A DNA stretch of 55,392 bases from GCA-2861595 sp035536185 (GTDB lineage Bacteria > Actinomycetota > Acidimicrobiia > Acidimicrobiales > GCA-2861595). The stretch lies in the NCBI GenBank assembly GCA_035536185.1, contig DATLOM010000043.1, positions 1-55,392 of the forward strand, given 5' to 3'. The notes below the pieces were generated by a model. That model had not been told where the DNA came from. It searched no databases and was given only the letters and a program-made list of their open reading frames with translations. Below are positions 25,689-35,700 of the stretch, in pieces; positions within the stretch are counted from its first letter, which is position 1, and each line of letters begins with the position of its first letter. Position numbers and translations under genes: made by a program.

Positions 25689-26249
25689 ATGGATGCCATC
25701 ACACTGCTTCGCAATGACCACAAGACCGTGAAAGGGCTGTTCACCAAGTTCGAGAAGGCGGGCGCGAACGCCAAGAAGACCAAGCGGGAGCTGGTCGACA
25801 AGATGATCGAGGAGCTGGCGGTGCATTCCGCCATCGAGGAGCAGGTCTTCTACCCGGCCGTGCGGGAGAGCGTGCCGGACGCCGAAGAGACGGTGCTCGA
25901 AGGTCTCGAGGAGCACCACATCGTGAAGTGGACGCTGTCGGAGCTCGACGGGATGGACCCTGAAGCGGAGCGCTTCGACGCCAAGGTGACGGTGCTGATC
26001 GAGAGTGTGCGCCACCACATCGAGGAGGAGGAGGCCGAGATGTTCCCCCAGGTCCGCGCCGCCCTCGGGCGGAAGCGGCTGGCTGAGCTGGGCGAGCAGA
26101 TGGAGAAGGCGAAGAAGATCGCGCCGACCCGCCCCCATCCGAGGGCACCTGATACTCCCCCGGGCAACATCGTGGCCGGCGCCGGAGCCGGTCTGGTCAA
26201 CCGGGCCCGGGGCCGGGGCCGGCAGAAGGCCTCCTCGAACAGGAGCTAG
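25689..26249 (+). CDS. Hemerythrin-like HHE domain protein
   Basis: A 186-residue protein from the ATG at 25689. The four-helix HHE pattern is clear: LLRNDHKTVKGLF (first His), AVHSAIEEQVFYPAV (HxxxE), GLEEHHIVKW, and SVRHHIEEEEAEMFP (HHxxEE). These residues bind a diiron or iron centre used for oxygen, NO or redox sensing. The C-terminal 60 residues are basic and Pro/Gly-rich (HPRAPDTPPGN, NRARGRGRQK), which could bind nucleic acid or membrane. Upstream in-frame codons from 25614 overlap the divergent gene and are not used. Confidence 0.87.
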   Translation: MDAITLLRNDHKTVKGLFTKFEKAGANAKKTKRELVDKMIEELAVHSAIEEQVFYPAVRESVPDAEETVLEGLEEHHIVKWTLSELDGMDPEAERFDAKVTVLIESVRHHIEEEEAEMFPQVRAALGRKRLAELGEQMEKAKKIAPTRPHPRAPDTPPGNIVAGAGAGLVNRARGRGRQKASSNRS

Positions 26250-26253
26250 CGGT

Positions 26254-26958
26254 TCAGCGCCACCTCTCGACCAGCTCGATGAGCTCGGGGAGCGCCCCGA
26301 TCACGGCATCGGGCTCGACGGCGTGGGTCGGCACGGCGGGGTTGGGGCGCAGGACGGCACGCATGCCGTAGGACTTGGCCCCGTAGATGTCGTCGTAGAG
26401 CCGGTCGCCGACGAAGACGACCCGTCTCGGGTCCTCGATCCCGAGCGGCGACAGTACGGCCCTGAACGCCTCGGGGTGGGGCTTCGTGTGGGTGAGCTCG
26501 CTCGTGTAGCAGCGCACGTCGATGAACGGGGTGAGGCCGTCACGGTCGAGGAAGTGCTCGTGGAAGCTCCGGGGCCAGTGGGTGTTGGAAAGGAGCCCTA
26601 TGGCGAGGCCCATGTCCTTGAGGGCCGCCAGCGTCGGTGCCGCCTCGGGATCGTGGCGCATGTGCGGAGTCCACGAGTCGAGGTGGTGGGTGGCCGCCTC
26701 CTCCAGCACGGCCTGGGCCACGTCGAGGCCCAGCTTCTCGGATGCCGAGGCCAGAAGCGCGCTCAAGGTGGTGCTCCGCTGGTCGAGGGCGACGCGGGCC
26801 CACGAAGCCTCCTCGACCGCCACCAGTTGGGCGCACACCTCCTCGGCCCGATCCGGGTCGAGGTGGCGAGCAGCCATCTGCCACATGTCGGCCATGTCGA
26901 GATCGCCGTACTCGGCAAGGGTCCCGCCCCAGTCGAAGACGATGGCGTCGACGGCCAA
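26254..26958 (-). CDS. HAD-family hydrolase lacking the second motif-I Asp
   Basis: A 234-residue HAD protein with a TTG start (an ATG is not available nearby). Motif I is FDWGGTL: the nucleophile Asp9 is present but the usual acid/base Asp two residues on is Gly11. Motif II is LSNTHW, motif III HTKPHPEAF, motif IV VFVGDRLYDDI. The cap is helical as in subclass I. Without the second Asp, phosphatase turnover would be poor, so it may be a phosphotransfer, dehalogenase-like or non-catalytic protein. It lies six bases after the MBL hydrolase gene on the same strand. Confidence 0.8.
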   Translation of the reverse strand: MAVDAIVFDWGGTLAEYGDLDMADMWQMAARHLDPDRAEEVCAQLVAVEEASWARVALDQRSTTLSALLASASEKLGLDVAQAVLEEAATHHLDSWTPHMRHDPEAAPTLAALKDMGLAIGLLSNTHWPRSFHEHFLDRDGLTPFIDVRCYTSELTHTKPHPEAFRAVLSPLGIEDPRRVVFVGDRLYDDIYGAKSYGMRAVLRPNPAVPTHAVEPDAVIGALPELIELVERWR

Positions 26959-26964
26959 CCGCGT

Positions 26965-27948
26965 CTACTCCTGGCCGGCGCCGGCGGCGGGCCCAGTCCC
27001 GGCAGCGGGGCCGTGGCTGTGGTCGGCGTTCGTCGAGCTGCGTTGATCCAGCCACCGCCGCAGCCCGGCGGCATTCGAGTGGACCCCGTTCAGCGTCTCC
27101 ATCTTCTGCCGCTTGGTGTCGTCCAGCGAGGTCGTATCGGTGGCGAAGGCAGACTCGAGGGCGCCGGCGATGTCCTGGCCTGCCCGCCAAGCCTGCTCGG
27201 CCACCGCGGCCCAGCGCTGCAAGGTGTCGGTCGCCTCTTCGAGAACGGCCACCGAATCGGGTACCAGGCCGTAGTGGGCCAGGGCGATGCCCGCCGGGCG
27301 GCGCTGGGCGAAGCGTTCGAGCGACACCAACGCCTGGTCCAGATCGAAGTCCGGGGGCGGGGTGGCGGGGCGCAGCACCCCGGCGTCGGGCAACCGGACT
27401 CCCACGGCGTCGCCGGCGAAGAGCAGGCCGCTCTCGGAGTCGTGCAGGGCGAGATGGTGCTTGGCGTGGCCGGGTGAGTCCACCGTGGTGAGGGTGCGGT
27501 TGGGGCCTACCCGCACCTCCTCGCCGTCGGCCAGCACGTGGATGCGGTCCGCCGGAGTGGGCTCGAGCCGCCCGTACAGCTCGTCGAGCAACGGCCCGTA
27601 GACCCGTGCCGCCGAGTCGACCAGCCGGGTGGGATCGGCCAGATGTCTGGCGCCCTTCTCGTGGACGTACACGGTGGCGGTGGGGAAAGCGGCGGCGACG
27701 TCGCCGACACCGCCGGCGTGGTCGAGATGGACGTGGGTCACGACGATGCCGGCGAGATCGGCCGGACCGAGCCCCTGGCTCTCCAGAGCAGCCAGCACGG
27801 CGGGCACCGAGGACCGGCTCCCGGTCTCCACCAGCACCGGCTCCGGCCCCTCGATCAGATAGCCGGCCGTCACCTGTTCCCATCCGCCCAGTCGGGTATC
27901 GATCTGGACCACTCCGGAAGCGATGCGGACGGCGCCGGCGGGCATCAT
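26965..27948 (-). CDS. Metallo-beta-lactamase-fold hydrolase
   Basis: A 327-residue protein from the ATG at 27948. The metal-binding signature is THVHLDHAGG (HxHxDH), followed by SPGHAKHHLAL, GLLFAGDAVG and a late His in ALAHYG, the complete glyoxalase II/MBL set. A C-terminal helical segment with QKMETLNGVHSNAAGLRRWL is seen in many actinobacterial relatives. Substrate unknown. The reading frame continues upstream but without the MBL fold. It probably forms an operon with the HAD gene downstream. Confidence 0.85.
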   Translation of the reverse strand: MMPAGAVRIASGVVQIDTRLGGWEQVTAGYLIEGPEPVLVETGSRSSVPAVLAALESQGLGPADLAGIVVTHVHLDHAGGVGDVAAAFPTATVYVHEKGARHLADPTRLVDSAARVYGPLLDELYGRLEPTPADRIHVLADGEEVRVGPNRTLTTVDSPGHAKHHLALHDSESGLLFAGDAVGVRLPDAGVLRPATPPPDFDLDQALVSLERFAQRRPAGIALAHYGLVPDSVAVLEEATDTLQRWAAVAEQAWRAGQDIAGALESAFATDTTSLDDTKRQKMETLNGVHSNAAGLRRWLDQRSSTNADHSHGPAAGTGPAAGAGQE

Positions 27949-28016
27949 CCGACGGTAGCCCGGCGAACCTGTACGCGAATGCGGCCGCCCTGGCGCCGCT
28001 TCGGTCGCCGAGTTCG

Positions 28017-28711
28017 CTACAGGGTGCGGGCGGGAGCGGCCGAGCGGTGGAGGAGATCGACGTAGACGGAGGGGTCGTCGGCGTCGACTACGGGGAAGCC
28101 GGCGCCCTTGTTGCCCTCCCAGTGGATCTCGACGCCGGGGTGGTGGTGCTGGGTGCCGTCGGGGAGGACCAGCTCGGGGCTGCCCTCGATGGCGTCGCCG
28201 GCGCCGAGCTCCGCCTGTTCGATGACGGCCCGGCGGGCCACGCCGTTGTCCAGGGCCTTGGTCAAGGCGCCGGCGTCGACCTCCGGGCACTCCTCGGCCA
28301 CGGCGAGGATCACGCCGCGCAGCGACACGCAGCGGCTCTGGCCGAACATGGCGATCCGCAGCCGCCGGTCGAGGGCCTCGCTCGCTTCGAGCGACTGCTC
28401 CTTGGCCGCCTGCACCGCCTCCATGGCCGGGAGCGTGGTGACCGGGTACGACCAGGCCGGCGCCTGCCACAGCTCCCAGCCGGCGGCGGGCTCCAGGGCG
28501 CCGGCGACGGGCACTTCGGCGTCGAGGATCAGCTTCGGGGTGGGGCGGTCGTTGATCAGCTCCAGGGCGAACACCCGGTGGTCGATCACCACCCGTCCTT
28601 CGAGCCCCTCCTCCCTGCGGACCCGGTGCAGGCGGGCCACGGCGGCGTGGGCCCAGAACAACCGATGTCGGACCACACGACGATGGTGCCCGGGGACGGA
28701 GCGTCGAGCAT
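28017..28711 (-). pseudogene. DsbA-family (FrnE-like) thiol oxidoreductase with a frameshift
   Basis: The start ATG at 28711 encodes MLDAPSPGTIVVWSDIGC, the strand leading to the DsbA active-site motif. The rest of the gene (WAHAAVARLHRVRREEGLEG... to the stop at 28017) is in a different frame. The change occurs around 28658-28662, where the expected 'C-P-W' codons read TGT-TC-TGG: one base is missing. Restoring one base gives a continuous protein of about 231 residues with the FxWAHxAVxRL helix and EALDRRLRIAMFGQSRCVS late helix. It could be a recent mutation or a sequencing error. Confidence 0.7.
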
Positions 28712-28749
28712 CTGGCTCTTTTGCCCCGCTCGGCCTCCCGGCGAACCGG

Positions 28750-31422
28750 TCAGCCGGCGCCGAAGCAGACGAAGCCGGCGGTGCGGGCGCGGGCCTCGCT
28801 GCCGCCCTTGGCCATCTCGGCCTGCGCGCCGGCCAGCGCCTGCGCCGGCCCCGCCCCCAGCGCCAGGCGCCGGTGGAAGCTGGTCATCAGCTCGCTCGTG
28901 CCGTGGGTGCTGATGGGGATGACGCTGGCGATCAGCGTGGCGGTGCCGATCGACAGCAGGGCCGCCGTCAGCCCGCACAGCCCCTGGCCGGGGTGCAGCG
29001 CGGACAGGCCGCCGTCGCAGGCGGACAGGACCATGCGCCGGGGCGGGCGGCTCAACTGCTCGAGGTCGTAGACGGTGAGGGGGCCACCGTGCAGCCGGAG
29101 CGACGAGAAGAGGGGGTTGTCACCGCGGAACTCGCCCTGGGCGACGATGTGGGCCAGACCGGCGCCGTCCAGGGCGTCGCCGACCTGAGCGGCGCTCGCC
29201 GCCGTCCCCGTGAGGGCGGAGGCGGCCGGGTGGTGACCCTGGACGGCGGCCACCTCGGCATCGGCGTAAGCCAGCCCCGGGCCGGCGATCAGGACCACGC
29301 CTTCCGGCACCGGCCCCGGCGCCGAGGTCGACGGCTCCAACGTCCTCAGCCAGAGCGCCACCGACGGGCACACCGACACCGGTCGCTCGACGCAGGTGGG
29401 GAGGATCGACCAGGGCAGGGCGTGGAGGTCGGGCGTGGGCACCACCACCAGGGCGCGGTCCCCGAGGAGTGACTTCAGCGGGCGGAGCAGGACGTCGTCC
29501 AGCCGCTCCGAGGTGTAGCGGATGGCCGCCGCGGCAGCGGCACGGGGCGCCGCCGGGCTGCGGCCGCGGGCCAGGCGGGCGAGGGCGAAGCGGAGAGCGG
29601 CGACCTCGGCCCGCACCTCGGCGGCGTCGCCGAGGAGCCGAAGTCGAGACTGCCCGTCGACGAGGGTGACGGCGTACAGCTGGCCGGCCGACTCGACGAT
29701 CTCCACCAGCACGGTACGCCCCAGCGCCTCTACGAGCTGGTCGAGCCTCAGGGCCTCCCTGGTGGCCTCCGGATGTTCCTCGCCGGCCGCGGTGAGCCCG
29801 ATGCGGGCACTGATGATCTTCTCGAGGATCGCCTGGCGGTGGAAGAGCGGGCGGGCGTCGTCGCCGGCGGCGTCGAGGCGCTCGACCTCGTTGACCAGGT
29901 GGCGGAGCTGCGCGAGGTTCTCCGTCACGGCAGGATCGGGGGCGGCGGGCGACAAGCGGGCCGGCAGGACCACCGACGTCCGCCGCTCCGCCCACGCCAG
30001 CACCCGCTCAGGGCACTCCGACTCGATGGCCAGCTCCACTCCCAGATCGGCGAGCTCCCGGCCCTCGGCCACGGCCAGCGCTCGCCGGTCCGTCGCCCCC
30101 AGCGTGGCCCGGCACTGGGCGACGGCACGGGCGCCGAGGCGCAGCGCCGCCTCCGCGCCTCTGGTGTCCCCCGCGGCGCGGCACAGGAAGGCCTGAGCGT
30201 GCCAGGCGCGGGCGCGGGTGTCGGCAGGGCCGGAGTGACGGGCGCCGGCGGCGACGACCAGCTGCGCCTCAGCCTCCTCGGTGCGGCCAAGGGCGAGCGC
30301 CACGCGACCGGCGATGAGCCGCGCGTGCTGTGCCGGCCCGACCAGGCCCGCTCCCTCGAGCTCGCCGGCGGTGTCGAGGGCAGCCCGCAGGGCCACCGGT
30401 GAGCAGTGGCCGTCCATCCACGCCGCCCGCAGCGACGAGTAGCGGGCCAGGGCCGCCCACGCCGGGCGCCGTTGCCGGGTGAAGGCCCTCCACGCCAGCG
30501 TGGCGTGATGCCTCGCCTCCTCCGGCGCGCCGGCGAGGAGGGCGGCCTGCCCGAGAACGAGACGGGCCTGGGCCAGATCCAGGTCCATTCCGCCGGCTTC
30601 GAGCTCGGCGGCGGCGACCTCGGCTGTGTGACGGGCCTCGGTCACCAGACGGGCGGAGAGCAGCGCCTCGCAGCGGTCGAGCAGGTCCGGAGCCGACGGG
30701 ACGCCGAGGGCGACCAGTTCCTCCTCGGCCCGGTCGTAGAGCTCCAGAGTGGTGGCCACGTCGCCCCGGCGGGCCGCGCAGAACCCGAGGTTGTGCGTCA
30801 CCCGAGCCACGCCGTAACGAGAGCCCAGCAGCTCGTACAGCGACCGAGCTCTCTCGAGGTCCTCCTCGGCCGGATCGAAGCTCCGGCGGGAAGCGTGCAT
30901 GCGGCCGCGCCTATCGAGCAGCTGCGCCTCGCCGCAGATGTCGCCCTCGGCCCGCAGGAGCGAAAGGGCCTGGCCGTAGCGCTCGAGGGCCTCGTCGAGA
31001 TGGCCGAGCCGCTGGAGGACCCATGCCCGGTCGCTGCAGAGGCGGGCGGCCTCGACGCCTTCGGCGAACGGTTCGGCCCGATCCATCTGGTCGAGGGCGG
31101 CCTCGGTCTCCCCGCCGAGGAACAGAGCGCGAGCCAGGCTCACCTGCGCATCGGCGACCCGCCCGGGCAGCTCGGCGAGAAGGGCGAGCTGCAACGAACG
31201 GCGCAGGTGGCTGGTGGCCGCGGGAATGTCGTGCAGATGGCAGAGAGAAACGCCCAGGGCCCGCTCCCCGACCAACGTCATCTCCATGTTCCCCTCGAGG
31301 TCGGGGCGGCCGAGTAGCCGGGCCGCAGTGGTGCGGCCCGAAGGCGGGTCCACATCCGCCAGGGCGAGCGCGGCCTCCGCGGCAGCAAGCGCACCGGTGC
31401 CGAGATAGGGGGCTTGGGTCAT
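28750..31422 (-). CDS. TPR-CHAT protein with altered catalytic His
   Basis: An 890-residue protein. Residues about 40-480 are helical TPR-like repeats (RVADAQVSLARALFLGG, ARVTHNLGFCAARRGDVATTLELYDRAEEEL). Residues about 560-890 form a CHAT domain, the caspase/separase-like peptidase fold. The Cys block LSACDGG (Cys802) and DNPLFSSLRL are normal. At the expected H-x-x-x-HG block the sequence is AHIVAQGEF: His758 is kept but the His before Gly is Gln762. It may be a pseudoprotease scaffold or use other residues. It is divergent from the OmpR-type regulator. Confidence 0.78.
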   Translation of the reverse strand: MTQAPYLGTGALAAAEAALALADVDPPSGRTTAARLLGRPDLEGNMEMTLVGERALGVSLCHLHDIPAATSHLRRSLQLALLAELPGRVADAQVSLARALFLGGETEAALDQMDRAEPFAEGVEAARLCSDRAWVLQRLGHLDEALERYGQALSLLRAEGDICGEAQLLDRRGRMHASRRSFDPAEEDLERARSLYELLGSRYGVARVTHNLGFCAARRGDVATTLELYDRAEEELVALGVPSAPDLLDRCEALLSARLVTEARHTAEVAAAELEAGGMDLDLAQARLVLGQAALLAGAPEEARHHATLAWRAFTRQRRPAWAALARYSSLRAAWMDGHCSPVALRAALDTAGELEGAGLVGPAQHARLIAGRVALALGRTEEAEAQLVVAAGARHSGPADTRARAWHAQAFLCRAAGDTRGAEAALRLGARAVAQCRATLGATDRRALAVAEGRELADLGVELAIESECPERVLAWAERRTSVVLPARLSPAAPDPAVTENLAQLRHLVNEVERLDAAGDDARPLFHRQAILEKIISARIGLTAAGEEHPEATREALRLDQLVEALGRTVLVEIVESAGQLYAVTLVDGQSRLRLLGDAAEVRAEVAALRFALARLARGRSPAAPRAAAAAAIRYTSERLDDVLLRPLKSLLGDRALVVVPTPDLHALPWSILPTCVERPVSVCPSVALWLRTLEPSTSAPGPVPEGVVLIAGPGLAYADAEVAAVQGHHPAASALTGTAASAAQVGDALDGAGLAHIVAQGEFRGDNPLFSSLRLHGGPLTVYDLEQLSRPPRRMVLSACDGGLSALHPGQGLCGLTAALLSIGTATLIASVIPISTHGTSELMTSFHRRLALGAGPAQALAGAQAEMAKGGSEARARTAGFVCFGAG

Positions 31423-31603
31423 GGAGTGGCTCGAGGAGCTGACAATGAGTGTACGGGATATGTTGTTGCGGCGCTAAGGGCGCACTATGATCGTAAATCT
31501 ATCTGAAGGGACCCGGAGCTCCGCTAGAAGAAGCGCGGCGACGGTGGAGGCTCAGGCCCCGGAAAGGGGCCAAGTTCCGGTTTTCGCCGGAGGAGGCGAA
31601 GAT

Positions 31604-32356
31604 ATGACGATGAGCACCGACCTGCCCTCGGCCCCGGAAGAGGCAGCGCCCGTAGCGCGGCTCCTGGTAGTCGACGACATGGCCGACACCCGCCGGCTCG
31701 TGGTCAGCGCCCTCTCCCGCCAAGGCTTCGTCGTCGAGGAGGCCGACAGCGGCCTGGCGGCACTGGCGAAGGTGGCCGAGCAGCGTCCTGACCTGGTACT
31801 TCTCGACATCAACATGCCGGGCATGAGCGGCCTCGAGGTGATGACCCAGCTGCGCCATGTGCACGGCCTGCCCGTGATCCTCCTCACGGGAAGGGACGAG
31901 GAGAACGACCGCGTCCTCGGCCTGGAGCTCGGGGCCGACGACTACGTGGTCAAGCCCTTCTACCTTCGGGAGCTGGTGGCCCGCACCCGCTCGGTGCTTC
32001 GCCGTGCTCAGGCGCAGGGCCCGGCCCCGGCAAAGGCACCCGCCCCGGTCCGGCTGGAGTTCGGGCCCCTGAACATCCGCCTTGCCGAACGCGAAGTCCT
32101 GGTCAATGGCTCCGTGGTCGAGACCACTCCAAAGGAGTTCGACCTGCTGGTCTTCCTCGTCTCTTCACCTCGGGCCGTCTTCACCAGAAAGGACCTTCTC
32201 GATCAGGTGTGGGGTTCGTCGACGGAGTGGCAGGACCCGGCCACCGTCACCGAGCACGTGCGCCGGCTCCGCAAGAAGATCGAGGCCGACCCCGAGAACC
32301 CGGTGTGGCTGCGCACGGTGCGTGGGGTGGGGTACCGCTTCGACCCGCCCGAGTAA
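31604..32356 (+). CDS. OmpR/PhoB-type response regulator
   Basis: The ATG at 31604 follows a strong GGAGGAGGCG site; the in-frame extension to 31487 is not used. The receiver has DD acidic pocket, LLDINMPGMSG phospho-Asp, LLTGRD and VVKPFY. The C-terminal winged helix is complete (TPKEFDLLVFLVSSPRAVFTRKDLLDQVWG, TVTEHVRRLRKKIE, VRGVGYRF). No kinase is next to it on the same strand, but the HPt and hybrid kinase genes converge on it, ten bases away, so it may be their phosphorelay output. Confidence 0.92.
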   Translation: MTMSTDLPSAPEEAAPVARLLVVDDMADTRRLVVSALSRQGFVVEEADSGLAALAKVAEQRPDLVLLDINMPGMSGLEVMTQLRHVHGLPVILLTGRDEENDRVLGLELGADDYVVKPFYLRELVARTRSVLRRAQAQGPAPAKAPAPVRLEFGPLNIRLAEREVLVNGSVVETTPKEFDLLVFLVSSPRAVFTRKDLLDQVWGSSTEWQDPATVTEHVRRLRKKIEADPENPVWLRTVRGVGYRFDPPE

Positions 32357-32366
32357 CGGCAGACCG

Positions 32367-32738
32367 TCACTGCTCGGCCATGGCGGCCTCGACGGCGGCC
32401 GGGAGCAGGTCCCTCACCAGCTCCCAATCCCTCGCGATCGCCTCCACGAGCGCCGCCGTAGCCGACGGCGAAGCGTCGTGGGTCGCCGATTGAAGGGCGG
32501 CGCAGGTCGACGCCAGCTGGAAGGCCCCCAGGTTGCTGCTGGACCCCTTGAGGGTGTGGGCCAGCTGGCCGACCGTGCGCATGTCGCGTTGCCGGAGGGC
32601 CGACCGCAGGGATTCGAGGCGCATGGGCACGTCCTCCACGAACAGCTCGGCCAGCTCGGCGGCCAACCCGGGAGATATCTGCTCGTACTCGGCCAGGACC
32701 AGTGCGTCGAGCACTTGCGGAGGCGGCGATCCCTGCAT
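32367..32738 (-). CDS. HPt phosphotransfer protein
   Basis: A 123-residue stand-alone histidine phosphotransfer protein. The phospho-His block is QLAHTLKGSSSNLGA, at about residues 60-74. FVEDVPMRLESLRSAL is the preceding helix. Such proteins carry phosphate between receivers. Its ATG shares one base with the stop of the large hybrid kinase gene (TGATG), so the two are translationally coupled and almost certainly partners. Confidence 0.9.
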   Translation of the reverse strand: MQGSPPPQVLDALVLAEYEQISPGLAAELAELFVEDVPMRLESLRSALRQRDMRTVGQLAHTLKGSSSNLGAFQLASTCAALQSATHDASPSATAALVEAIARDWELVRDLLPAAVEAAMAEQ

Positions 32739-35700
32739 CAGTGGGGCTGCGGGCGCTCGAGCGGCAGCTCCATCACGAACTCGGCGCCACCGGTGGCCGC
32801 CCGGCGGCAGTTGAGCTCGCCGCCGTGGGCCCTCGCTATGGCACGCGAGACGTAAAGCCCCAGGCCCCGGCCCTCCTTCTTCTTGTCGGCCCTGGCGAAC
32901 TTGCGGAACACGTCGCCTATGCGCTCCGGTGGCACCCCGGGGCCCCGGTCGACGACGGTGACCTTGGCCAGATGGCCGATCCGCCTCACCACCACGTCGA
33001 TAGGTGCCCCGGCGGGGGAGAACTTGGCGGCGTTGGTCAACAGGTTCGTCACGACCTGACGGATGCGGCTCGGGTCGACGGCGCAACTGGCCTCGGGCCC
33101 GGTCGACAGCTCGACCGGGTGCCCGACGATCACCGTCCGGAGGTCGGTCACGATCTGGTCGACCAACTTGTTGAGGTCCATCGACTCCAACCTCAAGGAG
33201 AGGCGGCCGGCCTCGAGAGCACCTACGTCCACCAGAGTCTCGATCAGCAGCGCCATGTGGTCACTCTGGCGGACGATGGCGTCGACCGCCTCGGTGCTCC
33301 CGATCGTGATGCCTTCCTCCACGTCCTGGGCCAGGAGCTGGGCGAAGCCGCTGATGACGGTGAGCGGCGCCCTCAGCTCGTGGGCCAGGAACGCCATGGC
33401 GTCGTCCGCCTCCTTGATGGCCGTCACCCTCTGCTCGCTGGCCAACCCGGCCGATGGGGCACTGGGACCCGGCACCCCGCTCGGCAGGGCCGGCTGACGG
33501 GCGGCGAGGAGGCGGCCCATGTCCGGCCCCGACAGCGCCTTGCTCCAGTAAAAGCCCTGGCCGAGAGCGCACCCGAGGAGCCGCAGCTCGGTGAGCTGGA
33601 GCTCTGTCTCGACTCCCTCGGCGATCACGGCCAAGCCGAGAGTGGCGGCAAGGGTCACTATGGCGGAGACGATGGCGGTGTCCTCGGGGTCGCGGCCCAG
33701 GCCGCGGACGAAGGAGCGGTCGATCTTGAGGTAGTCCACCGGGAACCGCTTCAGGTAGCTGAGCGACGAGTAGCCGGTGCCGAAGTCGTCCACGGCCAGC
33801 CGGACACCAAGCGCCTTGAGGGCGCGCAACGTGCCCACGGAGACCTCGGCGTCCTTCATCAGGACGCTCTCGGTGATCTCCAGGCAGAGCAGGGCGGGGT
33901 CGATGGAACAGGAGGCGACGACCTCGCGGACAGTGTCGACGATCCGGGGGTCCGCCAGCTGGCGGGCCGACACGTTCACGGCGACCATGGGCGGGTCCTC
34001 GGGGGTGGCCTCCGCCCAATCCAACGCCTTGCGGCATGCCTCCTCGAGTACCCAGCGGCCGATGGCCACTATGATGCCGGTCTCCTCGGCTATGGGGATG
34101 AACGCCAAGGGCTGGAGCAGCCCCCGCTCCGGGTGGTCCCACCGCACCAGGGCCTCCACGGCCACGATGCGACCGTCCGCGAGGCGGATCTTGGGCTGGT
34201 ACTCCAGGATGAGCTCGTCGCGTTCCACGGCGCGGCGCAACGCCGTCTCGGTGTCGAGGCGGACGATGGCCCGGGCCCGCAGGTCGTCCTCGAAGATCTC
34301 GATGCGGCCCCGGCCGTGCTCCTTTGCCCTGCTCATGGCGGAATCGGCGCTGCGCACCACAGTCTCGGCGTCCTGGTCCCGGGCCCGCAGGATGGCCATG
34401 CCGATGCTGGCCGCGACCTGGATCTCACGGCCTGCCAGCTCTATGGGCTCCGCCACCGCGGCGGCAAAGCTCTCGCAGAGACGCACGGCGTCGCTCTCGT
34501 CGAAGAGGTCCTCCAGCAGGACGCCGAACTCGTCGCCTCCCACGCGCGCGGCCGTGTCGCCGGGCCGGAGCAGGGTGCCGATCCGCTCGGCCACGGTGAC
34601 GAGGAGCTCATCCCCCAACGGCTGGCCCAGGCTGTCGTTGACGAGCCTGAAGTTGTCGATGTCGATCATGACCACGGCACCGATGCTCTCGTCGGAGCCG
34701 GCGGAGTCGATGGAGTGGGTGACCCGGTCCATGAACAGGGCCCGGTTGGGCAGCCCGGTGAGGGCGTCGCGGAAGGTACGGCGGTGCAGCTCGGCTTCCA
34801 CCTGCTTGCGCTCGGTCACGTCGTGAAGGGCCACGACGGCGCCGAGCTGGCAACCGTTGTCGTCGTAGATGGGCTGGCCGTTGGCCAGCAGGGTGTGCCG
34901 GCGGCCGGAGATGGTCGTGGTCACCAGCTCCACGTCCCGCACCCGGGCACCGGCCAGCGCCCGGTACAGGGGGTTCTGGTCGACGGGCATAGCGGTGACT
35001 CCGTCAGGAAGGTAGAGCTGGTGGTGCTGCGCCCAGCTCTCCGGTCCCGACCCCTCCTTTGTCCCACCGCTGAAGCGCCGGGTCGCCTCGTTGAGGACCG
35101 TCAGGTTGCCTTCGGAGTCGCAGGCGACGATGCCCTCCTGCAGGCTCTCCATCATGCTGCGCAGGAAGACCCGCTCGGCGTGGAGAGCCTCGGCGTTCCT
35201 CTGGCGCTCGATGGCCGCCGCGATGATGTCGGCGGCCGCCTCGAGCGGGGCGCGCTCGGATGCCGGCGGCAGTGCGCCGGAGTAGGCGGCCAGGACACCG
35301 AGAAGGCGCCCGTCGACGCTGAGCGGGCAGCCGGCGACGGCGGCGACGTGCTCCCGGCGGGCCCACTCGTGGTCGCCCTCGGTGCCGGAATCGAGGTCCT
35401 CGCCGTACAGGCACAGCTGGCGCTCACCGACCCGCCCGACCATGCCCTCCCCGAGGGGGATGCGCGCATGGGGGCCGTTCAAGTGGGTGTACATGCCGGC
35501 GCTGGCCACCAGCTCCAGAACCGGCTCGGTGGACGAGAGCAGCCAGATCCTGGCGAAGCTGGCGCCGAGATGGTCGACGACGATCTCTGCGCAGCGGGAA
35601 AGAGCCTCCGCCGGCGAGGCGCCCTCGGCGAACACCCCCCGGACGTCGCTCAGCAGCTGGGCGGCCCGGAGCCGCTCGCGCTGGACCTCGAACTCGGCTT

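Noticed and set aside
27949..28470. In-frame extension of the MBL hydrolase
   Set aside because: The extension is Arg/Pro-rich shadow sequence of the DsbA-like gene; the MBL fold starts at the ATG at 27948.
31487..31603. Extended N-terminus for the OmpR-type regulator
   Set aside because: A strong GGAGGAGG site precedes the ATG at 31604, and the extra residues are not part of the receiver fold.
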